Part shown: positions 26,564 through 37,019 of the stretch, piece by piece
How the letters are laid out: each line of letters opens with the position of its first letter
How positions within the stretch are numbered: position 1 is the first letter of the stretch
From: Vallitalea okinawensis
GTDB lineage: Bacteria; Bacillota; Clostridia; Lachnospirales; PQDH01
DNA: 64,000 nt
Assembly (NCBI RefSeq): GCF_002964605.1
Contig: NZ_PQDH01000001.1
Coordinates: 496,001-560,000, forward strand
Reading direction: 5' to 3'
Translations under genes and position numbers: made by a program
The notes under the pieces: model-generated
The model's input: only the letters and a program-made list of their open reading frames with translations
Database searches by the model: none
Told to the model about the DNA's origin: nothing

Positions 26564-26710
26564 TTACTTTGGAAATTTAATCTGTGCTAACCTATTTTCA
26601 TTATAGTTTTCTCTTTCGCCTTCTTTAAGTGGTAAATCCTCAGTTGCTTCATCGTTCACCCTTTTTGTATTATTGGCATATAGTCTATCTTGCTTTCTTT
26701 TCTCATCCAT
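26564..26710 (-). CDS. Small ORF, 48 residues, unknown
   Basis: This is a short, very hydrophilic predicted protein starting MDEKRKQDRLYANNTKRVND and ending LAQIKFPK. It is rich in Asn, Glu, Lys and Arg and has no membrane segment. I do not recognise it. The support is a good ribosome binding site (GGAGGATT) five bases before the ATG, a complete frame, and a terminator shortly after the stop. It lies between the PAP2 phosphatase gene and the two-component cluster. It could be a small regulatory or spore protein, but nothing in the sequence decides this. Confidence 0.6.
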   Translation of the reverse strand: MDEKRKQDRLYANNTKRVNDEATEDLPLKEGERENYNENRLAQIKFPK

Positions 26711-26770
26711 GGGAATCCTCCTATTATAAATTATACTTTATCTATAATAGTCTTTCTTACAGCAAAGAAT

Positions 26771-27340
26771 TTATACAATCTTATCTTTTATAAAGCTTTT
26801 ATCCAACTTTAAATAACTCCTATAACCGATATAACCCATAAGGATACCTATAAGTGATCCAATAATTACATCCGATGGGAAATGAACACAAAAATACACT
26901 CTTGCAAATGCTATTAAGGCGGCTAATATCAAAGCCAAATAAGCGAATTTATTTTTAAAGGATGTCAAATAAATAGCTGTTGCAACAGCAAAGGATGAAC
27001 TAGCATGCCCAGATGGAAAAGAATAGGGTTCCGATGGGGTCTTAATGATATATTCTATTCCTTCAATGATGGCATAAGGTCGAGGTCGATTAAATATTGG
27101 CTTTAAAAATAGATTAACCAGTACTGTGTTAAGTATCAGAGCTATAATTGCTGCAATACCAATCCCTCTTGTCTTTTTAAATAGGAGTAAAGTAATGGAT
27201 ACAACTATCCAAATTAAACCAGCATTACCTATGGTTGATATAAAGGCCATAAAATAATCTAATAATAAAGGTGCATTGAAGGTCTTGAATCCTTCTATAA
27301 TCGAAATGTCCAACTGATAAACCCATTCTAAAATGCCCAT
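26771..27340 (-). CDS. PAP2-family phosphatase
   Basis: This 189-residue membrane protein has about five hydrophobic segments and the three phosphatase motifs KPIFNRPRP (near 75-83), PSGHASS (near 109) and RVYFCVHFPSD (near 147-157). The family includes undecaprenyl pyrophosphate phosphatases and lipid phosphatases. The gene starts 11 bases after the stop of the 1427-residue ORF, with AGGATGAGGG as ribosome binding site, so it is probably co-transcribed with it. A functional link between the two is not evident. Confidence 0.92.
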   Translation of the reverse strand: MGILEWVYQLDISIIEGFKTFNAPLLLDYFMAFISTIGNAGLIWIVVSITLLLFKKTRGIGIAAIIALILNTVLVNLFLKPIFNRPRPYAIIEGIEYIIKTPSEPYSFPSGHASSSFAVATAIYLTSFKNKFAYLALILAALIAFARVYFCVHFPSDVIIGSLIGILMGYIGYRSYLKLDKSFIKDKIV

Positions 27341-27351
27341 TCCCTCATCCT

Positions 27352-30300
27352 TTACGCATATGATTTCTTTTCATGTGATTCTTCCTTAATTGGTACCTCT
27401 ATGGTCTTTTCTTCTAGTTGTCTATAAGCAACTGACATCATTAATTTAACACGATTCAGCTGATTAACCTCACTTGCACCAGGATCGTAATCGATAGCAA
27501 CAATATTCGCCTCTGGATATCTTTTCTTAATAGGCTTAATCATAGATTTACCGACAACATGATTAGGTAAGCAAGCAAATGGTTGAACACAAACAATATT
27601 AGCCACGCCATGTTTCACCAGTTCCACCATCTCTCCTGTTAAGAACCAACCTTCTCCGGTTTGATTACCTATGGACAGTAATTCCTCTGCGTGTTCAGCC
27701 TTTTCATGAATATAAGATGGTGGATTGAATCGCTTACTTTTCTCAAGAGCTTTTCTCATGGTCTTCCTATATAATTCTATACCCCAAATAGTGCCGTTAG
27801 CAATATTTTTACTTTTCTTTTTCCCAGCTAAATGATCATATTTAAAATTCTGGTTATATGCACAATATAGGACAAAATCAATTAAATCAGGTACACAGAC
27901 TTCTGCTCCTTCTGCTTCAAGAACATCCACTAATTCATTATTCGCTGTGGGATGATACTTAACAAGAATTTCACCTACAATACCTACTTTAGGCTTAACG
28001 ATATCGTTGATTGGTAACTTGTCAAACTCCTTCACAATAGCTTTAACATTCTTATTGAAGTCAGATAAACTATTATTAGCTACATTCTCTAGTGCTTTTA
28101 CTTTCCACTTTTCGTACAGTTTATTTGCTGAACCCTTTTCTAACTCATATGGTCGCGTACGATAGAGTACTCGCATCAGTAAATCACCATATACCAAGCC
28201 TATCATTGCACGATTTAGCAACGCTGGTGTGTATTTCAAACCAGGATTGCTCTCTAGTCCAGAAGCGTTGATTGAAATGACAGGAATATGCTCTAAATCT
28301 GCATCCTTTAAGGCTTTACGAATGAAACCAATATAATTAGATGCTCTACAACCGCCGCCTGTTTGCGACATCACTAAGGAGACATTGTTTAGATCATACT
28401 TTCCTGATTTAAGAGCTTTCATCATCTGACCAATTACAATGATTGTCGGATAGCAAGCGTCATTATTAACATACTTTAAGCCTTCATCAATAGCACCCCT
28501 ATCAACAGAGGGTAGAATTTCAACACGGTAACCTGAATTATTGAAAGCCTCTTCAATGAAATCGAAATGCATTGGTGACATCTGTGGCGCTAAAATAGTA
28601 TGTGTCTGGCGCATTTCTTTTGTAAAGGAAATACGCTTTGTTGATGTATCCTTTTTCTTTAACTTCATTCCTTTTCTTTCGCGTTCATCAAGTGCCGCTT
28701 TTAAAGATCGCATACGTATACGAATAGCACCTAAGTTATTACCTTCATCAATCTTAATCAAGGTATAGATCTTACCATTTTTGCTTAGAATATCATGAAC
28801 TTGTTCAGATGTAACGGCATCAACACCACATCCAAAGGATGTTAATTGTACATATTCTAGGTTATTTTTAGTACCAACATACTCCGCTGCTGCATATAAC
28901 CTTGAATGATAAACCCATTGATCTAGTACCCTTAAAGGTCTTTCTACTTGACCTAAATGAGCCACTGCATCTTCAGTTAATACTGCCATATCTAAAGATG
29001 TAATGATTTTCTCTAAACCGTGATTAACTTCCGGATCAACATGATAAGGACGACCGCTTAACACAATACCTTTTTTCCCCGTTTCATCAAGATATTTAAT
29101 AATTTCTTCACCTTTTTTTTGTATATCCTCTTTGAATTTAAATCTTTCATCCCATGCTAAATCAACTGCTCTTTTCACTTCTGAAAGACTAATACCAAAA
29201 CTCTTAAATTCCTCATGCAAACGTTCTGTTAATCTTTCTTGATGATCCATTGGTAGGAAAGGTTTCATAAACCGAACCTTGCCCTGTTCTATTTCTTCTA
29301 TGTTATTATTGATCGTTTCTGGATAAGAGGTAACTATTGGACAGTTATAATTGTTTTCTGCATCTTTCTGTTCCTTATATTCGTAAGGTATACAAGGATA
29401 AAAAATAACATCAATGCCGCGTTTAATTAAATTCATAACGTGACCATGGACAATCTTTGCTGGATAACATGCTGATTCAGAAGGAATGGTTTCTATACCC
29501 TCTTCATAAATCTTCTTGTTGGATCTGGGCGATAACTCCACTCGGAATTTAAGTTCAGTAAAAAACTTATGCCAAAATGGATAATTCTCATAAATGTTTA
29601 AGACCCTAGGTATACCTATGACACCTCTTGTAGCTTCCCCTTTACTCAACGATTTATAGTTAAAAATTCTTTTATATTTATAATCAAACATGTTGGGCAG
29701 GGTGTTCTTTTTAACAACTTCTCCCGCTCCCCGTTCACAACGGTTTCCTGAAACAAAGCGTCGCCCATCTGAAAACTCATTGATCGTTAATTGACAATGA
29801 TTGGTACAAAGCTCACAACGTTTAAAACTGGATGCTGTTGAAAATCTCTCTAGTTCAGCTTCTGTGATAATACTACTTTCCATATCCTTCATATATCTAT
29901 CTTTGGCAATGAGTGCTGCTCCAAATGCACCCATGATGCCTGCTATATCAGGTCGTACTGCTTCACGTTCAGATATCATTTCAAAAGCTCTTAATACACC
30001 ATCATTATAGAATGTACCGCCTTGTACGATAATTTTTTTACCAAGCTTTTTAGGATCTCTTACTTTAATTACTTTTAATAAAGCATTTTTAATAACTGAA
30101 TAGGATAGTCCTGCAGAGATTTCACCTACTTCTGCCCCTTCCTTTTGAGCCTGTTTAACACGAGAATTCATGAAAACAGTACAGCGAGATCCCAAATCCA
30201 CTGGTTCCTTAGCTAAAAGAGATACTTTTGCAAAGTCTTCAATGGACATCTTAAGTGATTTCGCAAAAGTTTCAAGAAAAGATCCACATCCTGATGAACA

Positions 30301-31635
30301 GGCTTCATTCAGCAAAATATCATCAATGATGCCATCTTTAATTTTGAGACATTTCATATCCTGACCACCGATATCTAAAATGAAATCCACACCAGGTAAG
30401 AAGAAATTTGCGGCCTTGTAATGTGCCATCGTTTCGATTTCACCAATATCAATCTTTAAAGCAGACTTAATGAGATTTTCACCATAACCTGTTACAGCAG
30501 CATAATCTATCTTTATACCTTTTGGTAACCTGCTATAGAGTTCTTTTAAAATATGAATGGATTTCTTAAGAGGTTGACCTTCATTGCTTCCATAATAAGT
30601 ATAAAGAATTTCACCCTCCTCAGAAATCAATGCAGCTTTAGTCGTCGTCGAGCCGGCATCAATACCTAAGAAACACTTGCCTTCATAGCCTTCTAAGGAG
30701 CGTCTCTTTACTTTGTAAGTGTTATGACGATCAATAAAGTCTTGATAATCCTCTTTGGTCTTAAATAATGGATCTAATCGCCCCACCTCATTATCATTAC
30801 TACTTTTTAGTTTACTTAATCTTCCAATAAACTGTTCAAAAGTTAATGATTCATTTTGACGACTATCCATAGCCGCACCTATAGCTACAATTAATTGCGA
30901 ATGGTCAGGCATGATAATTTGTTCTTTCGATAAATCCAAAGTTTCGATAAAGCGTTGTCTTAATTCAGATAAGAAATATAAGGGTCCACCTAAAAAAGCA
31001 ATATTACCTCTGATTGGTTTTCCACATGCTAATCCACTGATAGTCTGAGTTACAACTGCTTGAAAAATTGATGCAGCTATATCTTCTTTAGCAGCTCCTT
31101 CATTCAATAAAGGTTGAACATCTGTCTTTGCAAAAACACCGCAACGTGCAGCAATAGGATAAATGGTCGTATGTTTTTTTGCTAATTCATTTAAGCCACT
31201 TGCATCCGTTTTTAATAGCGTAGCCATTTGATCGATAAAAGCACCAGTTCCTCCAGCACATGTACCATTCATTCGTTGGTCGATGCTTCCTTCGAAATAT
31301 GTAATCTTTGCATCTTCTCCACCTAGCTCAATCGCTACATCTGTTTTAGGTGCTACTTTTTCAACAGCTATTGTACAGGCAATAACCTCTTGTATAAAAG
31401 GAATTTCTAACCACTTGGATACACCCAAACCTCCAGAACCAGTAACTTTAATTGTTATAGCATAGTCCTCGAAATGTTTGAATGCTTTATTTAAGACTGA
31501 TTGTACAGTCAACTTAATATCTGAATAATGTCTTTTATACTTACTATAAAGTAATTCTCCGTAATGATCTAATACAACTAGTTTTACTGTTGTTGAACCC
31601 ACATCTAATCCTACGTGTATGATACGATCATTCAT
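27352..31635 (-). CDS. Double BadF/BcrA-type ATPase with DUF2229/HgdB-like regions (CoA-dehydratase activase family)
   Basis: This 1427-residue protein carries two ASKHA ATPase domains of the 2-hydroxyacyl-CoA dehydratase activator type. The first (about 3-265) has [19 protein letters not shown] and [11 protein letters not shown]; the second (about 322-575) has [21 protein letters not shown] and [13 protein letters not shown]. The cluster-ligand cysteines are seen at AARCGVF and GSRCTVF. A cysteine-rich link follows (CELCTNHC, then GNRCERG), next a DUF2229 region ([23 protein letters not shown]), then a dehydratase/HgdB-like part ([27 protein letters not shown]). Such activators use ATP to push electrons to very low potential via a [4Fe-4S] cluster. 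This large form is widespread in anaerobes, but its substrate is not established. No dehydratase subunit gene is adjacent. Confidence 0.93.
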   Translation of the reverse strand: MNDRIIHVGLDVGSTTVKLVVLDHYGELLYSKYKRHYSDIKLTVQSVLNKAFKHFEDYAITIKVTGSGGLGVSKWLEIPFIQEVIACTIAVEKVAPKTDVAIELGGEDAKITYFEGSIDQRMNGTCAGGTGAFIDQMATLLKTDASGLNELAKKHTTIYPIAARCGVFAKTDVQPLLNEGAAKEDIAASIFQAVVTQTISGLACGKPIRGNIAFLGGPLYFLSELRQRFIETLDLSKEQIIMPDHSQLIVAIGAAMDSRQNESLTFEQFIGRLSKLKSSNDNEVGRLDPLFKTKEDYQDFIDRHNTYKVKRRSLEGYEGKCFLGIDAGSTTTKAALISEEGEILYTYYGSNEGQPLKKSIHILKELYSRLPKGIKIDYAAVTGYGENLIKSALKIDIGEIETMAHYKAANFFLPGVDFILDIGGQDMKCLKIKDGIIDDILLNEACSSGCGSFLETFAKSLKMSIEDFAKVSLLAKEPVDLGSRCTVFMNSRVKQAQKEGAEVGEISAGLSYSVIKNALLKVIKVRDPKKLGKKIIVQGGTFYNDGVLRAFEMISEREAVRPDIAGIMGAFGAALIAKDRYMKDMESSIITEAELERFSTASSFKRCELCTNHCQLTINEFSDGRRFVSGNRCERGAGEVVKKNTLPNMFDYKYKRIFNYKSLSKGEATRGVIGIPRVLNIYENYPFWHKFFTELKFRVELSPRSNKKIYEEGIETIPSESACYPAKIVHGHVMNLIKRGIDVIFYPCIPYEYKEQKDAENNYNCPIVTSYPETINNNIEEIEQGKVRFMKPFLPMDHQERLTERLHEEFKSFGISLSEVKRAVDLAWDERFKFKEDIQKKGEEIIKYLDETGKKGIVLSGRPYHVDPEVNHGLEKIITSLDMAVLTEDAVAHLGQVERPLRVLDQWVYHSRLYAAAEYVGTKNNLEYVQLTSFGCGVDAVTSEQVHDILSKNGKIYTLIKIDEGNNLGAIRIRMRSLKAALDERERKGMKLKKKDTSTKRISFTKEMRQTHTILAPQMSPMHFDFIEEAFNNSGYRVEILPSVDRGAIDEGLKYVNNDACYPTIIVIGQMMKALKSGKYDLNNVSLVMSQTGGGCRASNYIGFIRKALKDADLEHIPVISINASGLESNPGLKYTPALLNRAMIGLVYGDLLMRVLYRTRPYELEKGSANKLYEKWKVKALENVANNSLSDFNKNVKAIVKEFDKLPINDIVKPKVGIVGEILVKYHPTANNELVDVLEAEGAEVCVPDLIDFVLYCAYNQNFKYDHLAGKKKSKNIANGTIWGIELYRKTMRKALEKSKRFNPPSYIHEKAEHAEELLSIGNQTGEGWFLTGEMVELVKHGVANIVCVQPFACLPNHVVGKSMIKPIKKRYPEANIVAIDYDPGASEVNQLNRVKLMMSVAYRQLEEKTIEVPIKEESHEKKSYA

Positions 31636-31856
31636 ATCTGGTTCACTTCCTTAACTTGGTAATTTTAAATAAAACCTCCATCATCATGATAGGCTTTTTT
31701 TTATGCATTGTCAATGTATTAAGAACGTTGTTCATCTTTTTTAATGAGATAATGTCTATTAAATTTCTATAAATATCCATGAGAAAATTTAATAAAATTT
31801 GAAGTACTATCTAATAATAAGGATATAACTAATATAGAATTAGTGGAGGTATATTT

Positions 31857-32786
31857 ATGAAAAGAAAAATATTTAGTTTGACTTTAGTTATATCGTTGAT
31901 TTTCAGTGTTGCATGTACTGGTCAACAGCAAGAACCTGTTAAAGGTGTAGAATCTTCTGTATCAGAAACTGGTGATGTTAAAACAGTTAAGGTTACATCA
32001 AATACTGCCAACGTAAGAACTGGCTGTTCTGCTGATGCTCCAGTTGCTCAAACTTCTAATAAGGATGCTACCCTCAACGTAGTCAATCAAGTTGAAGATT
32101 GGTACGCTGTAAAGCTTCCTGATAATACCATCGGATTTGTATCAGCTAATGAGTGTAAACCTATCGTAGCTGAAACTGGCCAAGCAGCTGGTCAAGGTGG
32201 TCAAGGTACTGATGCCGGTACAGCTGGTCAAGGCGGCCAAGGCGCTGATGCTGGTACAGCTGGTCAAGGTGCTGGTGGAGCAACTCCAGGTACCAATGGT
32301 GAAGGTGCTGGGGATAAAGGTACAACGCCAGAAACTCCTAATAATGGTCAAAACGATGGCGCTGAAACGCCTGATGCTAATACAGATAATGGTACACTAA
32401 CCGATCAAGAACAAGAGATGTTAAGACTTGTTAATGAAGCACGCTCACAAAATGGTCTTCAACCATTAAAAGCTGATATGGAACTAACTAATGTTGCACG
32501 TATAAAATCTCAAGATATGATCGATAATAATTATTTTAGCCATAATTCACCAACTTATGGTAGTCCTTTTGATATGATGAAAGATTTTGGTATTAGCTAC
32601 GTGAAAGCTGCTGAAAACATTGCTGGTAATCAAAATTCAACTAGCGCTCACGATGCTTTAATGAATTCACCTGGACATAGAAAAAATATTCTTGATCCAG
32701 ATATGACTCATATCGGTATAGGTATTCAACAAGGTGGTCAATATGGTAATATGTTCACACAAATGTTTGTAAGTCGACCACAATAA
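31857..32786 (+). CDS. SH3-CAP domain surface lipoprotein
   Basis: This 309-residue protein has a signal with lipobox (FSVACTGQ), a bacterial SH3-like domain (about 45-105; TSNTANVRTG, WYAVKLPDNTIGFVSANE), a Gly/Gln/Ala/Thr-rich linker with 12-residue repeats (GQGGQGTDAGTA, GQGGQGADAGTA), and a C-terminal CAP/SCP domain (about 190-308; LVNEARSQNGLQPL, SHNSPTYGSPFDMM, NSPGHRKNILDPD). It resembles the YkwD-type proteins of Firmicutes, found on spores or cell walls. GGAGG precedes the ATG. It stands alone, with a terminator behind it. Confidence 0.93.
   Translation: MKRKIFSLTLVISLIFSVACTGQQQEPVKGVESSVSETGDVKTVKVTSNTANVRTGCSADAPVAQTSNKDATLNVVNQVEDWYAVKLPDNTIGFVSANECKPIVAETGQAAGQGGQGTDAGTAGQGGQGADAGTAGQGAGGATPGTNGEGAGDKGTTPETPNNGQNDGAETPDANTDNGTLTDQEQEMLRLVNEARSQNGLQPLKADMELTNVARIKSQDMIDNNYFSHNSPTYGSPFDMMKDFGISYVKAAENIAGNQNSTSAHDALMNSPGHRKNILDPDMTHIGIGIQQGGQYGNMFTQMFVSRPQ
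32190..32277 (+). repeat. 36-bp coding tandem repeat
   Basis: Two 36-base units (32190-32225, 32226-32261) and part of a third encode GQGGQG(T/A)DAGTA in the linker of the CAP-domain protein. The copies differ mainly at third codon positions. Confidence 0.8.
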
Positions 32787-32797
32787 ATCTAAGAACA

Positions 32798-32832
32798 GAC
32801 TGCTGATAAAAATTTATTGGCAGTCATTTTTT
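32798..32832. terminator. Terminator between the CAP and MarR genes
   Basis: GACTGCTGATAAA and TTTATTGGCAGTC form a 13-bp stem with two G-U pairs, then ATTTTTTTT on the plus strand. The right part overlaps the end of the MarR gene. Confidence 0.85.
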
Positions 32833-33251
32833 TTCCTTTGATAAGCCTTGAAACCATCATATAATTGATCAACCACTCTTGAATAAACTTCTAGATCATT
32901 CGCATCAACATCTTTAGATACTTCATTTAGCATATTGGATACATGTTTATACATCTTATTATAAACGATTAATCCCTTGTCAGTTAAATACACTCTGTAA
33001 CCTCTAGCATCCTTTTCATCTTTAACTTTCTTAACATAATCTAGTTGAACCAGCTTATTGATTGCTCTCGTTGTATGCCCATTATCAACACCTACTGCTT
33101 TACTTAAGCTGGATAGATTGAGTTCGCCATTATCACCTAACTCTACTATAAAATTAAACAACCCACTGCTTAAACCATATTGTTTTATCTCATCACTTAT
33201 GCAAGACTGAATTAACCTATATAATCTTCGAATGTTAACATTAGGTTTAAT
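32814..33251 (-). CDS. MarR-family transcriptional regulator, probable ATT start
   Basis: This winged-helix regulator has the core LSSLSKAVGVDNGHTTRAINKL and the wing VKDEKDARGYRVYLTDKG. From the TTG at 33161 only 115 residues would be made, lacking the N-terminal dimerisation helix. The frame stays open upstream and there encodes a fitting N-terminus (IRRLYRLIQSCISDEIKQYG). No in-frame ATG, GTG or TTG exists between the upstream stop and 33161, but an ATT at 33251 lies six bases after GGAGGG (33258-33263). This gives about 145 residues, the family's usual length. I therefore assign ATT as start, with a sequencing error as the alternative. Its target is unknown; it is convergent with the CAP-domain gene. 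Confidence 0.75.
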   Translation of the reverse strand: MKPNVNIRRLYRLIQSCISDEIKQYGLSSGLFNFIVELGDNGELNLSSLSKAVGVDNGHTTRAINKLVQLDYVKKVKDEKDARGYRVYLTDKGLIVYNKMYKHVSNMLNEVSKDVDANDLEVYSRVVDQLYDGFKAYQRKKNDCQ

Positions 33252-33363
33252 AAATTTCCCTCCTATAACCCGCTCTATTTAATATCTAACAGATATTATA
33301 GTCCTTTTTATTTGACTAGTCAAATATTTTATCAAAGAAGAAAATTCTACTGGAAAATATTTT

Positions 33364-34743
33364 TTATGCTTTTGGGAGTTTAACTTGAAATAAAACACCA
33401 TTCTTAAGATTCATTGCATCAATGGTTCCGTTATGCAGATGAACGATTTTAGAAGTAATGGACAATCCTAAGCCAAATTTTCCATCTTTGGATTTGTAAA
33501 GAGTTTTGAAGATATTTTTTAATAGCTCTTCTTTAATTTGTATACCATCATTATAAATTTTGATGATTGCAAAGTCTCCCATATCTAATACCTCAATTGA
33601 AATATTACTTATAACATATCTAACCTGATTATCCATAATATTCTCAAAGGCTACTCTCAATTTTTCTTTATTTCCCTTTACCATAACTTTATTTAAAGTC
33701 ATCTTCCAGTTAATATCATCTCGTGTCATTTTAAAAGTTCTATGAATATTTTCTATGGTCTCACTGATTTCTACACTCTCATTCAAGTCATCAAAATCAG
33801 AAGCATAACTTAATGTATTGAGATAAAGTAGTTGTTTAATCTTATGTTCCAATCGATTAGCCTCATCGATAATGATATTTAAATTTTCTTCAGGCTCATT
33901 GACATATATACCATCAATAAGTGCATGTGCATAGCTCTTTATTAACATGACAGGAGTTTTTAAGTCATGAGAGATACACTGAAGCATTTCACGCTCATGC
34001 TCCTCGGCACTTTTAAGAGATTCTTGCATATGGTTCATGGTAATAGCCAAACGCCCAATTTCATCTGCCCTATCTAAGCTTAAAGGTTCTGACCATTCTT
34101 TCTTAGAAATATCATGAGCATAATCTTCTATTTTTTTTAGAGATCCTACTATATTTTTTGAAACGATCTTGGCTACAATAAATCCAAACAAAGATAAAAG
34201 ACATGGCATAGCAAATGATTTTAAAATATCAAAATAATCAACCTTAAAAGGAGAAAAAGATAGCAATACTAAGTTTTCATCTTCTAATTCAACTTGATTT
34301 GTAACCATAATTATTTTACTTCCATTTAATATAGTTGTATACCTGCCTTTTTCTAAGTTATTATTCTTCTTAAAACTATTCAACCACTCTAAAAGCATGT
34401 TTTCTTTACTTGAATACTTGTGATAGGTTAATTGATCTAAGAAGGTAACTTGGTTGTGGTCTGTACTTATTACGACATGATAAACAGGTATAAATGCATC
34501 ATAATCATCTAAATAATCATCCAAATCCCTAGCTAATTCATTGCTTATACTTATCTCTAAGTCTTGATTATACTGAAGCCCGTACTCAACCCTTTGTAGG
34601 TATTCTAAATACTCATAGATGGTATCCTTCTTAAGTTTATTTCTATTTAGAAAACCTATAGATATTATTACAATAGTCAACGTCATGATCAATAGTATAT
34701 AGGTAAACCAGATTTTCATACTTAAGGACTTAAAATGTATCAT
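33364..34743 (-). CDS. HAMP-domain sensor histidine kinase
   Basis: This 459-residue kinase has two membrane segments (about 10-30 and 172-192), an extracellular sensor between them, a HAMP domain, the H box CISHDLKTPVMLIKSY (His near 255), N box (AFENIMDNQVRYV) and G2 (GKFGLGLSIT). The N box departs slightly from the usual NLLxNA. Its ATG overlaps the stop of the response regulator gene (ATGA), so the pair is coupled. No obvious target gene is adjacent; the ligand is unknown. Confidence 0.93.
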   Translation of the reverse strand: MIHFKSLSMKIWFTYILLIMTLTIVIISIGFLNRNKLKKDTIYEYLEYLQRVEYGLQYNQDLEISISNELARDLDDYLDDYDAFIPVYHVVISTDHNQVTFLDQLTYHKYSSKENMLLEWLNSFKKNNNLEKGRYTTILNGSKIIMVTNQVELEDENLVLLSFSPFKVDYFDILKSFAMPCLLSLFGFIVAKIVSKNIVGSLKKIEDYAHDISKKEWSEPLSLDRADEIGRLAITMNHMQESLKSAEEHEREMLQCISHDLKTPVMLIKSYAHALIDGIYVNEPEENLNIIIDEANRLEHKIKQLLYLNTLSYASDFDDLNESVEISETIENIHRTFKMTRDDINWKMTLNKVMVKGNKEKLRVAFENIMDNQVRYVISNISIEVLDMGDFAIIKIYNDGIQIKEELLKNIFKTLYKSKDGKFGLGLSITSKIVHLHNGTIDAMNLKNGVLFQVKLPKA

Positions 34744-35426
34744 TTTATCACCAGCTTATAACCTATGCCATAGATTGTAACAATATTAATTAATTCTAAT
34801 TTTTTTCTAATTCTTCTCAGTGTATCATCAACAACTCTATCAGAACCAAAATAAGTATCTCCCCATACATTGAGTAAAATCTGTTCCCGAGAAACGACAA
34901 TATTCTTATTTTTACTAAAGAAATGAAGCAGGTCAAATTCTTTTCGAGTTAATATGATTTCTTCTTCTTTATAAAAAGCTGTTCTTTGTTGATAATCTAG
35001 AATATAATCACTAAGCTTGTTAATCTCAGGCTTCTCTTTCTCAGGATAAATCCTTCTAAAAAGGTTGTTGGTACGAATAACCAATTCTTGTGGTAGGAAA
35101 GGCTTAGCCAGATAATCATCACTCCCCAATTTAAGACCAACTAATCGATCAACTTCTTCATTTCTAGCAGAAATGAAAATGACAGGTATTTGTTGGTTAA
35201 AATCCTTTATTTCTTTGATCAATTGATAGCCATCCATATCTGGCAGCATGATATCTAATATCCAAAGATCCGGTGAATGGTTAATGCACTTAGAGGCAGT
35301 CTGACCATCGTAAAAGGATGTAATTTGATAACCTTCTAACTCAAGATATTTAGTTAAAAGGGTGTTTAACTTTATTTCGTCTTCAACTAAAAAAATTCTC
35401 TTATCCACTTTAATCACCATGTTCAA
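34740..35426 (-). CDS. OmpR-family response regulator
   Basis: This protein of about 228 residues has a receiver domain with Asp in LWILDIMLPDMDG and Lys in YLAKPFLPQEL, and a winged-helix domain (KEFDLLHFFSKNKNIVVSRE, DTLRRIRKKLE, IVTIYGIGYKL). The start is uncertain: TTG at 35426, and ATG or GTG codons within the first seven codons, are all possible. It overlaps the kinase gene by four bases. Confidence 0.93.
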   Translation of the reverse strand: MNMVIKVDKRIFLVEDEIKLNTLLTKYLELEGYQITSFYDGQTASKCINHSPDLWILDIMLPDMDGYQLIKEIKDFNQQIPVIFISARNEEVDRLVGLKLGSDDYLAKPFLPQELVIRTNNLFRRIYPEKEKPEINKLSDYILDYQQRTAFYKEEEIILTRKEFDLLHFFSKNKNIVVSREQILLNVWGDTYFGSDRVVDDTLRRIRKKLELINIVTIYGIGYKLVIK

Positions 35427-35549
35427 TCATTTTTCTTCAATTATACCATGAGTTTTAATACAGTTGTAGACATATCATATCTTATGATTTTGTGACTAAT
35501 ATCAAAGAATTATGTGAAGAATGTGTGAGTATAAGAGGATTTTCCTTGA

Positions 35550-35582
35550 GAATGAAAAAAGCCTCACACCGGAGTGCAAGGC
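35550..35582 (-). terminator. Terminator of trpB
   Basis: On the minus strand GCCTTGCACT and GTGTGAGGC pair imperfectly around CCG and are followed by TTTTTT, directly past the trpB stop. Confidence 0.75.
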
Positions 35583-35593
35583 ATAAAAGGGGA

Positions 35594-36766
35594 TTAGCGA
35601 TTTCTTAAAAAGCTTTCGATAGCTTCTACATCTTTATCGCCTCTTCCTGAGACGTTGATAATAACAATTTCATCCTTTGATAATGTGGGAACAAATTTTC
35701 TAGCATAAGCTATAGCATGTGAGCTTTCAATGGCAGGTATAATCCCTTCTGTTTTTGATAAGTACAAAAAGGAATCTACTGCTTCCTCGTCTGTTGCTGC
35801 AAAATAGTCCGCTCTTCCTGATTCTTTAAAATATGCATGTTCTGGTCCTACACCAGGATAATCAAGTCCAGCTGAAATAGAATAAACAGGTTTCACATCA
35901 CCATTATCATCCTGAACATATATTGTACGCATGCCATGTAGCACACCTTCTTTACCAAGTGTCATAGTAGCAGCATGTTCATCAGTATGAATTCCTTTAC
36001 CTGCTGCTTCTACACCAATTAACTTCACTTCTTCATGAGGTACAAACTCTGCAAATAAACCTATAGCATTACTACCACCGCCTACACAGGCTATACAATA
36101 ATCTGGTAAGCGACCTTCTTTTTCTAGAATTTGTTTCTTGGCTTCTTTACCAATAATTTTTTGAAACTCTTTAACAATAACGGGATAAGGGTGTGGTCCT
36201 ACAGCTGAACCTAATAAATAGAAGGTATCATCAATTCTTTCTACCCATTGTGCAATGGCAAAATCAACAGCATCACTTAAAGTACGTGTACCCGTTGTAA
36301 CAGGTGTAACTTTTGCCCCAAGCATTTCCATCCTAAACACATTGAGTCTTTGGCGAATCGTATCTTCTTCCCCCATAAAAATTTCACATTCCATATCAAA
36401 CATTGCTGCCGCAGTAGCTGTAGCAACACCATGCTGGCCTGCACCTGTCTCAGCAATAATTTTCTTCTTTCCCATCCGCTTTGCCAATAATATTTGACCG
36501 ATAACATTATTAATCTTGTGAGCGCCAGTATGGTTAAGATCTTCTCTCTTAAGGTATACTTTTGCTCCCCCTAAATCATTGGTCATGTTTTCAGCATAGA
36601 ACAAAGGACTAGGGCGTCCAACGTATTCTTTTAAATACATCTTGTATTCTTCAATAAAACTTGAATCCTCAATAGCTTCTTCAAATGCTTTTTCTAATTC
36701 TCCTAAAGCTTTTACTACTGGGTCAGGTACATATTGACCTCCAAATTCTCCAAATTGATGTCTCAT
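35594..36766 (-). CDS. trpB: Tryptophan synthase beta chain
   Basis: This 390-residue enzyme makes L-tryptophan from indole (or indole-glycerol phosphate with TrpA) and serine, using pyridoxal phosphate. The PLP lysine is in [11 protein letters not shown] (near 84), with the glycine loop GGGSNAIG and the family motif [11 protein letters not shown]. The sequence is of the ordinary TrpB1 type, length normal. No trpA or other trp gene lies in the window, so this is a separated trpB. A tryptophan T-box leader controls it, and it has its own terminator. It may serve salvage of indole or a second tryptophan synthase; only the rest of the genome can tell. Confidence 0.96.
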   Translation of the reverse strand: MRHQFGEFGGQYVPDPVVKALGELEKAFEEAIEDSSFIEEYKMYLKEYVGRPSPLFYAENMTNDLGGAKVYLKREDLNHTGAHKINNVIGQILLAKRMGKKKIIAETGAGQHGVATATAAAMFDMECEIFMGEEDTIRQRLNVFRMEMLGAKVTPVTTGTRTLSDAVDFAIAQWVERIDDTFYLLGSAVGPHPYPVIVKEFQKIIGKEAKKQILEKEGRLPDYCIACVGGGSNAIGLFAEFVPHEEVKLIGVEAAGKGIHTDEHAATMTLGKEGVLHGMRTIYVQDDNGDVKPVYSISAGLDYPGVGPEHAYFKESGRADYFAATDEEAVDSFLYLSKTEGIIPAIESSHAIAYARKFVPTLSKDEIVIINVSGRGDKDVEAIESFLRNR

Positions 36767-36898
36767 CTCATCATCATCCTTTCATTAATTGATTCTCTAC
36801 AATGTCATACTATCAGTCATGCAGTTAATCATCTTATTATTCTAATTATTCAGTATTTTGATTTTATATTTCGCACTAAATTCATATCTTTATACAGT

Positions 36899-36932
36899 AA
36901 AAGCACCCCTCCCAGCATTGGGACGAAGTGCT
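36899..36932 (-). terminator. T-box terminator (proximal to trpB)
   Basis: On the minus strand AGCACTTCGTCCCA and TGGGAGGGGTGCT form a stem followed by TTTT. TTCGTCCC is also needed for the antiterminator with TTGGGTGGCACCGCG, so the two structures exclude each other. Confidence 0.85.
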
Positions 36933-36992
36933 CGCGGTGCCACCCAACTTAATCCATTAGATCAATGACCTTAAATATTAAGGTTTGCACAT

Positions 36993-37019
36993 AAAAAAAC
37001 TCCGCCCTAGGACGAAGTT
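36993..37019 (-). terminator. First, upstream terminator in the trpB leader
   Basis: On the minus strand AACTTCGTCC and GGCGGAGTT form a stem around TAG, followed by TTTTTTT. Just before it TTAGGTGGCTAA resembles a T-box core and could pair with TTCGTCCTA as an antiterminator. Confidence 0.75.

Noticed and set aside
31672-31695. Possible hairpin with a T8 tract before the CAP-domain gene
   Set aside because: The stem is short and interrupted, and no plus-strand gene or promoter precedes it, so I did not call a terminator.
32142-32351. Minus- and plus-strand frames opposite or alongside the Gly/Gln-rich linker
   Set aside because: They are low-complexity shadows of the repeated codons in the CAP-domain gene.
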